DNA of 57,118 bases, from assembly GCF_024655635.1 (NCBI RefSeq), contig NZ_JANLGI010000021.1, positions 1 through 57,118 of the forward strand, in the 5' to 3' direction. Origin of the DNA: Allobosea sp. 47.2.35. GTDB taxonomy: Bacteria > Pseudomonadota > Alphaproteobacteria > Rhizobiales > Beijerinckiaceae. Positions 1 through 7,316 of this stretch are shown piece by piece. Position 1 is the stretch's first letter. Every line of letters starts with the position of its first letter. A model generated the notes under the pieces. That model was given only the letters and a program-made list of their open reading frames with translations, made no database searches and was not told where the DNA came from. The translations under genes were made by a program, and so were the position numbers.

Positions 1-54
1 AGGGGGGCTAGCCTTCAACGCGATAAGGGGGCTGCGCTTCAATGCGATTTGACA
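1..54. mobile_element. End of an insertion sequence, probably IS21 family
   Basis: Two tandem copies of a 24-base unit fill positions 1-24 and 25-48 and match at 19 of 24 bases; both contain a run of G followed by CT and the core TTCAAYGCGAT. The second copy is followed by TTGACA, so read from the other strand the element begins TGTCAAATCGCATTGAAGC at position 54. Repeated terminal units and a TG...CA end are the known layout of IS21-family termini. The boundary falls exactly where an otherwise continuous AraC-type reading frame stops making family sense. The transposase genes would lie to the left of the window, so the family call is inference. Confidence 0.55.
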
Positions 55-372
55 GAAGGGCAGCGCCAGGGACCGGAAGCTCAGATCCTCGCACGGCGTG
101 CCATCTGCCATCATCGTCCGCGCCAGCACGACGCACCAGTGATCCAGATAGGATTTGGGACGGTGCCGCCACTGGCGGCCCGGCGCACCCGCGTAGACGA
201 CATGCGTCAGAACGAGTTCCCCCAGGTTCCAGGACGAAAACTCGGCGACGAATCCCGCAGATGCCTCCCCCGTCGGAAGAAGCTCAATCGTATCCTTGTG
301 CAGGGAACGCCAGGCGTCGAACTGATCCTGCGTCCGTAGCCCTGCCGTGCGCAAATGCGGCACCGCAAACAT
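55..372 (-). pseudogene. AraC-family regulator, N-terminal fragment cut by an insertion sequence
   Basis: The reading frame starts at ATG 372, preceded by a GAAGGA ribosome site, and gives 106 residues beginning MFAVPHLRTAGL. Features such as FDAWRSLH, a LVLTHV strand and a WRHRPKSYLDHW segment resemble the ligand-binding N-terminal domain of AraC-type activators (AraC_binding_2 type). The DNA-binding half, two helix-turn-helix motifs at the C-terminus, is missing: at position 54 the frame runs into the repeated end of an insertion sequence. The frame stays open to the window edge but encodes nothing AraC-like there. The remaining domain cannot bind DNA by itself, so I call it a broken gene. 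The AraC assignment rests on recognition of the domain only. Confidence 0.6.
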
Positions 373-432
373 ATCGATGTTCCTTCTCACGCCGCCCCGA
401 GAGAAAGCCGGTATCAGTGCCCGGGATCATGA

Positions 433-459
433 TGCATTTCGCGCAAAATGCGAAATGCA
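433..459. promoter_or_regulatory. 10-bp inverted repeat upstream of the AraC fragment
   Basis: TGCATTTCGC (433-442) and GCGAAATGCA (450-459) are perfect inverted arms around a 7-base spacer. The repeat lies 60-90 bases upstream of the AraC-type start codon, in the short AT-richer region shared with the hydrolase gene end at 599. It has no T tract, so an operator or a 5' UTR hairpin is more likely than a terminator. Which protein binds it is unknown. Confidence 0.4.
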
Positions 460-598
460 GGATCAGAGCCTAACACCTGACGAATTCGTACAAAATTGAC
501 CTATATCAAGCTATCCACAACAGACAGTAATCATCAAATTATACATTAAACTTGAATATACCCCCGATTATCGCTTCCAACCTCCAGCATCGTCAAGC

Positions 599-1774
599 CT
601 ATGGTGTTGTTGCAGTATCGAAGACCCGGATCGGCGCGGTGACCAGCATCGTCGCGGCCGAACCGATCACGCCTGCTGCCGCCACAGGAGCCGGAACGTC
701 GGAATCGGTAATGACCTGCCCCTGCAGGAGCCGCCCGCCGATCAGGCGCACGGCATCGGGGCTCGCGGCGAAAAGGTCGTGGTTCAAGCGATCGCCGGCG
801 TTGACCGCGGACAGATCGATCACCGTTATCCCGGCCTGGCCGGCGAACTGACGGCGGTACTCCTCCTGCGTCGGATCGATGCCGCCGAGCCGCGTCGCCC
901 CGCGCGCGATGAAACGGGAGACTTGCAAGGCCCGGTCGTGCTGCGCCGTGAACAGCGTGATCTGCGGGCGCTTCGGCCCCATATCCTCGACCTGCCGGCG
1001 GAAGACACCGACATCGAGATCGGGTGACGCCAGGATGAGATTGCTGATCTTGCGCGGGACGCCGCCCTTCCGCAGCGCGATCTGCCTGACCGCCTCGACG
1101 GCGGGCCAGCTTCCCATCGAGTGAGCGAGGATCACCACCTCGCGGACCTCGGGGCCGGCAACGGCCACTTCGAGCAGATCCGCAAGATCGGACCGCGAAT
1201 AGGAGGCGTTGTCGAAATCCCGACTGTAGTCGAGCAGATAGCCGCGCGAGGGCCAGGAGAAGAGGACCGGGGCAGCGTCGGCGTCGGCGTCATGCGCCAA
1301 TTGCGCGAAGCGGAAGACCGCGCGGTCGAACGGCGTGTTGAAGCCATGAACGAAGACGAAGACGCGCTTCCCGCGCCCGCTGGTCGACCTGAACCAGCTG
1401 GCGAGCCCGGCTTTCGACACGGGTGTGGAGGCCGTCACGACGAAATCCCTGGCAGGATCGCCTGGAACCGATCGCGGCAGCTGGATGGTGCCGGGCTCGC
1501 GGCCCGGCGGAATCGAGACGACGATGTTCCTGAACGAAACCTGCTCACCCCGCTCGCCGGTGAAGAGAGTTCCGGGATCGTCGGATGGCGCGCGCGTCGT
1601 CGCCGCCAGCATGTTGACGCTGTTCGTGCCGGGAGCAGGAGCGACCGGCAACAGCAGCCCTTGCGGCGTCGAGGCGCAGGCCGCCAGCCCGGCCGCGAGC
1701 GCGGCCGGCAGGATCACCCGGGAGCGGAGCCACGCCGCGCCAAGCCGGCCGCCTATCGACGTCAAGAATCTCAT
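599..1774 (-). CDS. DUF900-type alpha/beta hydrolase lipoprotein
   Basis: A 391-residue predicted lipoprotein. The N-terminus has a basic and hydrophobic leader ending in a lipobox with the acylated cysteine at about residue 33. The alpha/beta hydrolase core shows an oxyanion-type FVFVHGFN segment near residue 143 and the nucleophile elbow AHSMGSW with Ser219; a late NHDLF segment near the C-terminus could supply the catalytic histidine. This arrangement fits the DUF900 family of putative esterases/lipases with unknown substrate. It stands alone: the upstream neighbour on the same strand lies beyond 2400. Membrane anchoring in the periplasm is inferred from the lipobox. Confidence 0.8.
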   Translation of the reverse strand: MRFLTSIGGRLGAAWLRSRVILPAALAAGLAACASTPQGLLLPVAPAPGTNSVNMLAATTRAPSDDPGTLFTGERGEQVSFRNIVVSIPPGREPGTIQLPRSVPGDPARDFVVTASTPVSKAGLASWFRSTSGRGKRVFVFVHGFNTPFDRAVFRFAQLAHDADADAAPVLFSWPSRGYLLDYSRDFDNASYSRSDLADLLEVAVAGPEVREVVILAHSMGSWPAVEAVRQIALRKGGVPRKISNLILASPDLDVGVFRRQVEDMGPKRPQITLFTAQHDRALQVSRFIARGATRLGGIDPTQEEYRRQFAGQAGITVIDLSAVNAGDRLNHDLFAASPDAVRLIGGRLLQGQVITDSDVPAPVAAAGVIGSAATMLVTAPIRVFDTATTP

Positions 1775-2071
1775 GCGGGACGGACCGTAGGTAACCGCTC
1801 CGGTGCCGACAAGCTCAGGTTTGCTGCACCGCGATGCCGGATCGGATTTTGGGACAGAAGATCAAGAATTGAGATTCTCTGCCAATAACCCGCCCACCAC
1901 AAGCCCCTCACGGCCCTTCCGCAAGGACTGGAACTCTAAAAAATGCAATCGGCCACGAACGAAGCGTTCAGCCGGAGGACGATCGGCGCTTGCGCAACGA
2001 TGACAGACATGCCCAACGTATCGCACCGCCACGATGCGGCTTAAATAGCAAAACTATACTTAAGGTTGCAG

Positions 2072-2350
2072 ATGGAACGCAGGGCATTTCTGACCGCACT
2101 CTTCGGCGGCATATTGATCGCCGCGACCGCCGAAGCCGCGCCGCGCGACGAGCGATCGATCGGGGCGGCAAGCGCGCTCGACGCGCTGGATGCCGAATTC
2201 ACGCAAGGACCGCCGCAGCCAAGGGCACCCGGCGCGGCAACGCTTCCGGCCAGCCCACGCGATACAAGGCCGCGGCGAAAGAACTGGCATCGCTATCGCC
2301 AGCGCACCCGCCGGCCGCTCCCGCCGCCGCCCTGGCGTCGCGGGCGCTGA
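2072..2350 (+). CDS. Small Tat-exported arginine/proline-rich protein
   Basis: ATG 2072 is chosen over an upstream TTG because it places the twin-arginine leader ERRAFLTAL directly at the N-terminus. The leader is followed by a hydrophobic stretch and an AEA/A-type cleavage site, then an acidic segment (ALDALDAEFTQ) and a strongly basic Pro/Arg tail ending PPPWRRGR. The mature part is only about 70 residues and has no domain I recognise. Two other genes at 4925-5215 and 5912-6220 have the same design, so this looks like a small paralogous set. Function unknown. Confidence 0.6.
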   Translation: MERRAFLTALFGGILIAATAEAAPRDERSIGAASALDALDAEFTQGPPQPRAPGAATLPASPRDTRPRRKNWHRYRQRTRRPLPPPPWRRGR

Positions 2351-2359
2351 GGATCAGCC

Positions 2360-2387
2360 AGCGCCGCGCGTGAGAAAGCGCGGCGCT
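2360..2387. terminator. Bidirectional terminator-like hairpin
   Basis: AGCGCCGCGC (2360-2369) pairs perfectly with GCGCGGCGCT (2378-2387) around an 8-base loop. It lies between the convergent ends of the small Tat protein gene and the amino acid binding protein gene. No long T run follows, which is common in high-GC alphaproteobacteria. Confidence 0.6.
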
Positions 2388-2403
2388 ACTCCGCTCTCTC
2401 GCC

Positions 2404-3429
2404 CTATCGCAGCGGCGGGGCGTAGAGAACGCCGCCCATGCTCCAGAGCTGGTTGAGCCCGCGCGGAATGCCGAGCTTCGAGCCGGTGCCGAGATTACGC
2501 TCGTAGATTTCGGCGTAGTTCCCACCCGCCTTGACGGCGCGGACGGCCCAGTCGGCCTCCAGGCCGAGCGCCTTGCCGAAACCGCCTTCCGCACCGGTGA
2601 AGCGGCGTGCATCGGGCTTCTGGGACTTGAGGGCCTCGTCGAGATTACCTGCGGAAATCCCGAGTTCCTCGGCATTGACCAGCGCGAAATTCACCCATTT
2701 CACCAGCGTGAACCAGGGGAAATCGTCGCTGCGCACGACCGGTCCGAGCGGTTCCTTCGAGATCACGTCGGGCAGCACGATCGCCTCGGCAGGCGTCGCG
2801 AGCCTCAGCCGCTCGCCATGCAGAGCCGACTGGTCGCGGGTCAGCACATCGCATTGCCCGGACTGGAAGGCGGAAAGCGCCTCGGCCGCGCTCGGATAGA
2901 CCTTCTCCTCATAGGTCATCGAATTGGCCTTGAAGAAATCCGCGAGATTAAGCTGCGTCGTGGTGCCGGCCTCGACGCAGATCTTCGCCTTGTCGAGCGA
3001 CAGCGCCGTATCGACCTTGAGCGCACGCTTCGCCAGGAAACCCTGGCCGTCGTGATAGGTGATGCCGGCGAAGGCGAGGCCGAGTTCAGCTTCGCGGCCC
3101 AGCGTCCAGGTCGAGTTGCGCGCCAGCAGATCGACCTTGCCGCCCTTCAACGCATCGAAGCGCTGGCTCGCCGAGAGCGGGGTGAAGGCGACCTTGCCGG
3201 GATCGCCCAGCACGACCGCAGCCACCGCGCGGCAGAAATCGACATCGAAGCCGCGCCAGTTGCCTTGCGCATCCTTCTCGGAGAAGCCGATCACACCTTC
3301 GCTGACGCCGCATTGCAGCGTACCGCGCTGCTTGACGCTCTCGAGCGTGCCGGCGCCGGCGGGAAGGGCGAGGCCGAGGAGGGTCGCGAGACCGAGACCG
3401 CCGCGGCGAAACCAGGAAACCTTCGACAT
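2404..3429 (-). CDS. General amino acid ABC transporter substrate-binding protein (AapJ/BztA-like)
   Basis: A 341-residue periplasmic binding protein. It has a Sec-type leader (about 26 residues, ending AGA), then a family-3 solute-binding fold with LQCGVSEGVIGFS, WRGFDVDFCRAVAAVV and ISKEPLGPVV segments typical of AapJ/BztA. The C-terminal half contains NYAEIYERNLG, also characteristic. No permease or ATPase gene is adjacent, so it must use components encoded elsewhere or act as a sensor. It is the last gene of an apparent operon after the lipoprotein (4618) and the L,D-transpeptidase (4088), with gaps of 14 and 35 bases. A paralogue lies at 8615-9637. Ligand unknown. Confidence 0.88.
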   Translation of the reverse strand: MSKVSWFRRGGLGLATLLGLALPAGAGTLESVKQRGTLQCGVSEGVIGFSEKDAQGNWRGFDVDFCRAVAAVVLGDPGKVAFTPLSASQRFDALKGGKVDLLARNSTWTLGREAELGLAFAGITYHDGQGFLAKRALKVDTALSLDKAKICVEAGTTTQLNLADFFKANSMTYEEKVYPSAAEALSAFQSGQCDVLTRDQSALHGERLRLATPAEAIVLPDVISKEPLGPVVRSDDFPWFTLVKWVNFALVNAEELGISAGNLDEALKSQKPDARRFTGAEGGFGKALGLEADWAVRAVKAGGNYAEIYERNLGTGSKLGIPRGLNQLWSMGGVLYAPPLR

Positions 3430-3464
3430 GTCTGTCCGTTCCTTCTGCGATTCAGCGGTAGCGG

Positions 3465-4088
3465 TTACAGCGTCGCCTTGTGGCGGATGACGACCTTAGT
3501 CCCGACGGGCACGCGGTCATAGAGATCGGCGATGTCGCCATTGGCGAGACGGAAGCAGCCCGACGAGATCGCCTGGCCGATCGTCTCGGGCTGGTTGGTG
3601 CCGTGGATGCGGAAGACCGTCGAGCCGAGATAGAGCGCGCGCGCGCCCATCGGGTTGCCCGGGCCGCCAGCCATGAAGCGCGGCAGATAGGGCTGGCGCT
3701 GCAGCATCTCCGGCGGCGGGCGCCAATCCGGCCACTCCGCCTTGCGGCTGACCTGGACCTGGCCAGACCAGGTGAAGCCCTCGCGGCCGACGCCGATGCC
3801 GTAGCGCAGGGCCCGTCCATTGCCCTGCACCACGTAGAGGAAGCGCTCGGCCGAATGGATCACCACCGTGCCCGGCGCCTCGTTCGAGCGGAACAGCACC
3901 ATCTGGCGGGCATAGGGCCCATCGGTGATGGTGGCTTCCTCGGTCGAGACGCGGCCCGGCTCGTCGCCGATATCCATGGTCTCCTGGATCGCGGCGGGCG
4001 GGCGCGGCTGTGCCGCCGCCGGCATGACGAGAAGCGGCGCCAAGCCGAGGCTGGTGGCGAGCAGAACGGTGCGGATGCCGTGGTTCAT
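3465..4088 (-). CDS. L,D-transpeptidase (YkuD domain)
   Basis: A 207-residue exported protein with a signal peptide ending near residue 26 (PAAAQ). The YkuD catalytic domain carries the signature IHGTNQP with His162 and SSGCFRLANGD with the nucleophile Cys178. Such enzymes form 3-3 cross-links in peptidoglycan or attach proteins to it in the periplasm. The segment RPPPEMLQRQP before the active site is typical of the alphaproteobacterial ErfK/YbiS/YcfS/YnhG-like group. It sits 14 bases downstream of the lipoprotein gene and 35 upstream of the binding protein gene, so co-transcription is likely. Confidence 0.92.
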   Translation of the reverse strand: MNHGIRTVLLATSLGLAPLLVMPAAAQPRPPAAIQETMDIGDEPGRVSTEEATITDGPYARQMVLFRSNEAPGTVVIHSAERFLYVVQGNGRALRYGIGVGREGFTWSGQVQVSRKAEWPDWRPPPEMLQRQPYLPRFMAGGPGNPMGARALYLGSTVFRIHGTNQPETIGQAISSGCFRLANGDIADLYDRVPVGTKVVIRHKATL

Positions 4089-4102
4089 CTCATCGCCTCC
4101 GG

Positions 4103-4618
4103 TCAGCCGCAGCGGCTGTAGATGAAGGTGCCGTAGCGGGCATTGGCATCGGGATCGACGAAGCGCGTCACGATCTCCTTCGGCTTCACCGAGAGCAACT
4201 CGCGATCCTGCGGATCGCCGGCCGGAGCCTCGAAGCCGAGATAGTTCTTGCCGCCGGGACCGGCCTTCAGCCTGAGCTCATAGAGCTTGGGGTCATCCGC
4301 GACATGCATCATCACCCCGTCACCGGGGCCTTTGGCGATCACATAAGGCTGCTTGCACTGGCCCCGCGCCTCGGCCTCCGTGCGCTTGCGGTCCTTCTCG
4401 GTATGGAAGGAGGCGACGCCCCAGCGCCCGACCAGGGCATCGCGCGAAATATTGGCCGGGGCCGGGGCAGATGCCCCCACCGCGCTGCCGCTGGCGACCG
4501 GTGGCAGGTTCTCCCCTCCGCCGCAGCCCGCAAGAAGAAGCGGCAGCGCCACGCTGCAGGCCACCGCACCGACGGACGGCCACCGAGCGCTGCGAGAACA
4601 TGCGGGCTTGCTTTTCAT
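4103..4618 (-). CDS. Uncharacterised lipoprotein
   Basis: ATG 4618 is chosen because it is preceded by a strong GGAGGG ribosome site and begins directly with a lipoprotein leader (MKSKPACSRS... LLLAGC). The 171-residue product has a glycine-rich linker and then a globular part starting ISRDALVGRWGVASF and ending YGTFIYSRCG, with two cysteines that may form a disulfide. I do not recognise a named domain; the VGRW start resembles small lipocalin-like or META-like folds but this is weak. It heads the operon that continues into the L,D-transpeptidase, so a role in the cell envelope is likely. Confidence 0.75.
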   Translation of the reverse strand: MKSKPACSRSARWPSVGAVACSVALPLLLAGCGGGENLPPVASGSAVGASAPAPANISRDALVGRWGVASFHTEKDRKRTEAEARGQCKQPYVIAKGPGDGVMMHVADDPKLYELRLKAGPGGKNYLGFEAPAGDPQDRELLSVKPKEIVTRFVDPDANARYGTFIYSRCG

Positions 4619-4924
4619 CGTCCCTCCTTGCGGCCTGGTCTGCGTCGAGGACAGACCGATTGCCTGCGGCTGTTGCAACCACCTTCCCGCTGTCCACCGG
4701 AGCCAAGCGGAACGCCCGGCATGAGAGCCGCAAATCCGGAGCTGATCAACCCCGCTTTGGAGCGACACCCTCCGGTGCTCTCTCGCAGCGCTGAGATCAC
4801 CTGAGGCCGCTCCCAGGCGGACCCCGGCGCTTTGCAGTCGATCGAACAGGCGCGGGAGGTCGTGCCGGCGAATGGAATGATGGGATGCCGGAGGCAGGCG
4901 TTGCGCTGGCCTCGCCGCAAACCA
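4619..4924. other. Intergenic stretch without a supported gene
   Basis: About 306 bases between the start of the envelope operon (4618, minus strand) and the stop of the small Tat protein gene (4925, minus strand). It must hold the promoter of the envelope operon, but I cannot point to clear -35/-10 boxes. Open frames here have no ribosome site and no recognisable product. Confidence 0.5.
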
Positions 4925-5215
4925 TCAGGGCGATGCCGGCCGCTGCGCGGGCCGCCATCTGCGCCGTGAACGGCGCGGGTCCACGCGCGGCGGACGCTCC
5001 GGCCGGGCATGGGACTGCCGGCGGAGTTGCCGCTGGCGATTATAGTAGAGTTGCGGCCGCTGGCTGAATTCGACTTCGGCCCGGTCGAGAGCACCTGCCG
5101 TCTCGGTCGCCAAGGCCTCTCCATCCGCGGCCACCGCATGGCCGGGAGAGCTGGGCAGCAAGGCCGCCCCGGCCAACCCGAGAAACCCCGCCAGCACCGA
5201 TCGCCTGCTCGTCAT
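4925..5215 (-). CDS. Small Tat-exported arginine-rich protein
   Basis: The chosen ATG at 5215 follows GGAAGGGGC and gives a 96-residue product with a twin-arginine leader MTSRRSVLAGFLGLAG and a cleavage site near AVAA. The mature part contains ALDRAEVEFSQ, closely like ALDALDAEFTQ in the protein at 2072-2350, then a run of Gln/Arg/Pro residues. The leader is also nearly the same as that of the GH5 protein at 27484 (MTSRRSMLAGM). No catalytic residues are apparent. Function unknown; periplasmic location is inferred. Confidence 0.6.
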   Translation of the reverse strand: MTSRRSVLAGFLGLAGAALLPSSPGHAVAADGEALATETAGALDRAEVEFSQRPQLYYNRQRQLRRQSHARPERPPRVDPRRSRRRWRPAQRPASP

Positions 5216-5308
5216 GCCATGCCCCTTCCGGTCCGGCGCATCACGGATCATGCGGCGGGGCGGCGTCGCTTCGCAACACCGCCCGACAGCTGAAACCGAT
5301 ATGCAGCC

Positions 5309-5575
5309 TCAGGGGCAGCGCGCCTCGAAGACGCGACCCTGCCGGTCACGGTAGAGGCAGTTATTGGGCGTGGTCGCCCGGCCGATCACGGCACCCGTGA
5401 CACCACCCACCGCAGCGCCGATCGCCGCGCCGCGGCCGCCACCGGCAATGCCACCGACGATGGCCCCCGTGCCAGCGCCGATCGCGGCACCGCCGAGCGT
5501 CCGCTGGTCCGCCGAATTGGGGTTGCAGCCTGCTAGAGCCAGACCGATGGCGACGACGGCGAATTTCAACCGCAT
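5309..5575 (-). CDS. Glycine-zipper lipoprotein
   Basis: ATG 5575, after GAGGAAAA, gives an 88-residue lipoprotein starting MRLKFAVVAIGLALAGC with the lipobox cysteine at residue 17. The mature chain is dominated by GxxxG/Ala repeats (GGAAIGAGTGAIVGGIAGGG and onward), the glycine-zipper motif found in small outer-membrane-associated lipoproteins. The C-terminus NNCLYRDRQGRVFEARCP has two cysteines and resembles the ends of similar rhizobial proteins. An upstream in-frame extension was rejected because it places the leader internally. Structural envelope role is inferred. Confidence 0.82.
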   Translation of the reverse strand: MRLKFAVVAIGLALAGCNPNSADQRTLGGAAIGAGTGAIVGGIAGGGRGAAIGAAVGGVTGAVIGRATTPNNCLYRDRQGRVFEARCP

Positions 5576-5911
5576 CTGTGACTTTTCCTCTCGAAGTCGA
5601 CGCATTTCAGACCATGCCCGAGACCCGACCGACAACGAGACGTCATCGTCGCATTCGAGCACCTGAATCCAGCCGAGCCTAGGCCGCGGGGCCGGGAATG
5701 CATCCTCCGAGAATCCCAAAATATGTACTCGCAATCCCAAATGCAGCGCCCGTTTCGTTTTCAAGGCCAATCGACTTGACACAAGAAGAAACCAACCTCG
5801 TGATTGCGCCGATAAATCAAAATCAACTACCAACAAAATTGTATTGAGCAGCGGCACCTAAAATCAGATCCTGATTTTCTGCCGATCCGACACACGTCAG
5901 GAAATATTTCC
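5576..5911. other. Divergent intergenic region, AT-richer
   Basis: About 336 bases between the divergent glycine-zipper lipoprotein and the small Tat protein at 5912. The part from about 5700 to 5880 is clearly AT-richer than the flanks and should contain both promoters. Its only clear structure is the inverted repeat at 5860-5878. Open frames running through it lack ribosome sites. Confidence 0.5.
5860..5878. promoter_or_regulatory. 8-bp inverted repeat before the small Tat gene
   Basis: AAAATCAG (5860-5867) and CTGATTTT (5871-5878) are perfect inverted arms with a 3-base centre, about 35 bases upstream of ATG 5912. Position and AT content suggest an operator or a 5' UTR hairpin. No regulator can be assigned. 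Confidence 0.4.
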
Positions 5912-6220
5912 ATGGACAGGCGATCATTTCTGCTTGGCATGCTTGCCGCCGGATCGGGACTTGCCGGAGCATTGGCGAGTGGAGATGCAGCCGCAGCCCC
6001 AGCGGTTTGCTCTGCGGTACCGCCCTCCTGCCCGGACGAGATCGTGGCGGCGCTTCCTGACAACACCCAGGCGGACTGGTCACAGGTCCATCGCGGCCGG
6101 CATCGTCATGGCCCGCCGCACCATCGCCGCCGGCACGCACGCCGCCAGACGCGGGTTTGCCGCACGTTCCGCGATCGTTTCGGCCGGCGCGTCCGCCGTT
6201 GCCATTGGGTCTGGGTCTGA
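5912..6220 (+). CDS. Small Tat-exported His/Arg-rich protein
   Basis: A 102-residue product from ATG 5912. The leader MDRRSFLLGMLAAGSGLAGA is a textbook twin-arginine signal, cleaved near ASGDAAAA. The mature part starts with a two-cysteine acidic segment (VCSAVPPSCPDE) and ends in a His/Arg-rich tail (HRGRHRHGPPHHRRRHARR) and CHWVWV. It is the third member of the small Tat-exported basic protein set in this area. The histidine-rich tail could bind metal or nucleic acid or envelope polymers, but nothing in the sequence proves this. Confidence 0.6.
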   Translation: MDRRSFLLGMLAAGSGLAGALASGDAAAAPAVCSAVPPSCPDEIVAALPDNTQADWSQVHRGRHRHGPPHHRRRHARRQTRVCRTFRDRFGRRVRRCHWVWV

Positions 6221-6345
6221 GCCGATCCTCGCGTCGGGCAGCCTGTCCCAGCGCCTTTGCCTGTTCGCCTTAGTCAATCGGACGGTCCGCTTTCCCGTGG
6301 GATGCGCTAGCATCACGCCGATTGCATGGACCGGACGCGCGAACC

Positions 6346-7224
6346 TTGAACAGCCGCCAGATCGAAGTCTTCGCCGCCGTTATGAAGGCCGGGACCGTGT
6401 CGCGCGCGGCCGAAATCCTGGGCGTCACCCAGCCCGGCGTCAGCCGACTGATCGCCGAGCTTGAGCGGTCTCTGGGCTTTGCCCTGTTCGACCGGGTGCG
6501 CAATCGCATCGTGCCCACGCCGGAAGGGCGAACCTTCTTCGCCGAGGTCGAGGCCAATTTCCGCGGCATGGACCGGCTGCGCGCCGGCGCCGCCCGCATC
6601 CGCGACTATGGCGCCGGGCAGTTGCGGGTCGCGACGCTGTCGGCGCTGAGCTCATCCATCGTCCCGAATGCCGTTCTGCGCTTCCGCAGCCTGCGCCCCG
6701 ACGCAACCGTGACCCTGATGGTCCTGCCCTCCCGCGACGTGCGCGACGGCGTTGCCTCCGGCATCTACGATATCGGGCTTGCCGCCGATGAGATCGATGT
6801 CACCGGGGTCGTGCATCAGCCCTTCGTGCAGCCGCGCGCGCTCTGCGCCATGCCGCTCGGCCACCCGCTCGCCGAGCGCGAGAGCATCGGCCCGCATGAT
6901 CTGTCCGGCGTCGATTTCGTCGCCTATGTCCCGGAGGATCGCGCCCGCCAGCGCTTCGACATGATCATGTCGGAGGCCGGGGCGCCGCCGCCCCGCGTCG
7001 TCGTCGAGACGATCTATGCTGCGACCGTCTGCGCGCTGGTCGCTCAAGGCGTCGGCGTCGGGCTCGTCAGCCCCTATGCGATCGCGGGCCATGACCAGAG
7101 CCGGATCGTGCTGCGCCCGTTCGAACCGGCCGTGCAGAGCCGCAGTTTCCTCATCCTGCCGCCGGATCGGCCGAAGTCGCAGCTGGTGCGGGACTTCATC
7201 GACTGCCTGATGGCCGCGCGCTGA
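6346..7224 (+). CDS. LysR-family transcriptional regulator
   Basis: TTG 6346 is preferred because it gives MNSRQIEVFAAVMKAGTVSR, the standard LysR N-terminus; an upstream TTG at 6322 would add eight residues. The 292-residue protein has the N-terminal winged helix-turn-helix (AAEILGVTQPGVSRLIAELE) over the first 60 residues and a periplasmic-binding-like effector domain. It lies 92 bases upstream of, and in the same direction as, the cystathionine beta-lyase gene, followed by an amino acid binding protein gene, so control of sulfur amino acid metabolism is plausible but unproven. Confidence 0.88.
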   Translation: MNSRQIEVFAAVMKAGTVSRAAEILGVTQPGVSRLIAELERSLGFALFDRVRNRIVPTPEGRTFFAEVEANFRGMDRLRAGAARIRDYGAGQLRVATLSALSSSIVPNAVLRFRSLRPDATVTLMVLPSRDVRDGVASGIYDIGLAADEIDVTGVVHQPFVQPRALCAMPLGHPLAERESIGPHDLSGVDFVAYVPEDRARQRFDMIMSEAGAPPPRVVVETIYAATVCALVAQGVGVGLVSPYAIAGHDQSRIVLRPFEPAVQSRSFLILPPDRPKSQLVRDFIDCLMAAR

Positions 7225-7292
7225 GACCATAACAACCCGGCATCGAGCCATGCCTTTCGACTGATTGCCCCCTTTTGTCAGGTGCCTGAGGA

Positions 7293-7310
7293 TTTCCCGA
7301 GCGAGGGAAA
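7293..7310 (+). promoter_or_regulatory. Small hairpin covering the metC ribosome site
   Basis: TTTCCC (7293-7298) pairs with GGGAAA (7305-7310) around a 6-base loop. The second arm contains most of the GAGGGAAA ribosome site of the following gene (ATG 7317), so folding would hide it. This may only tune translation; I see no aptamer-like structure that would make it a riboswitch. Confidence 0.25.
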
Positions 7311-7316
7311 CCCACC

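Noticed and set aside
42..473. Plus-strand open frames at the left edge
   Set aside because: The minus strand encodes a recognisable AraC-type sensor domain with a ribosome site; the plus-strand frames have neither.
7225..7316. SAM riboswitch upstream of metC
   Set aside because: The 92-base leader lacks conserved SAM-I or SAM-II aptamer elements; only a small hairpin at the ribosome site is visible.
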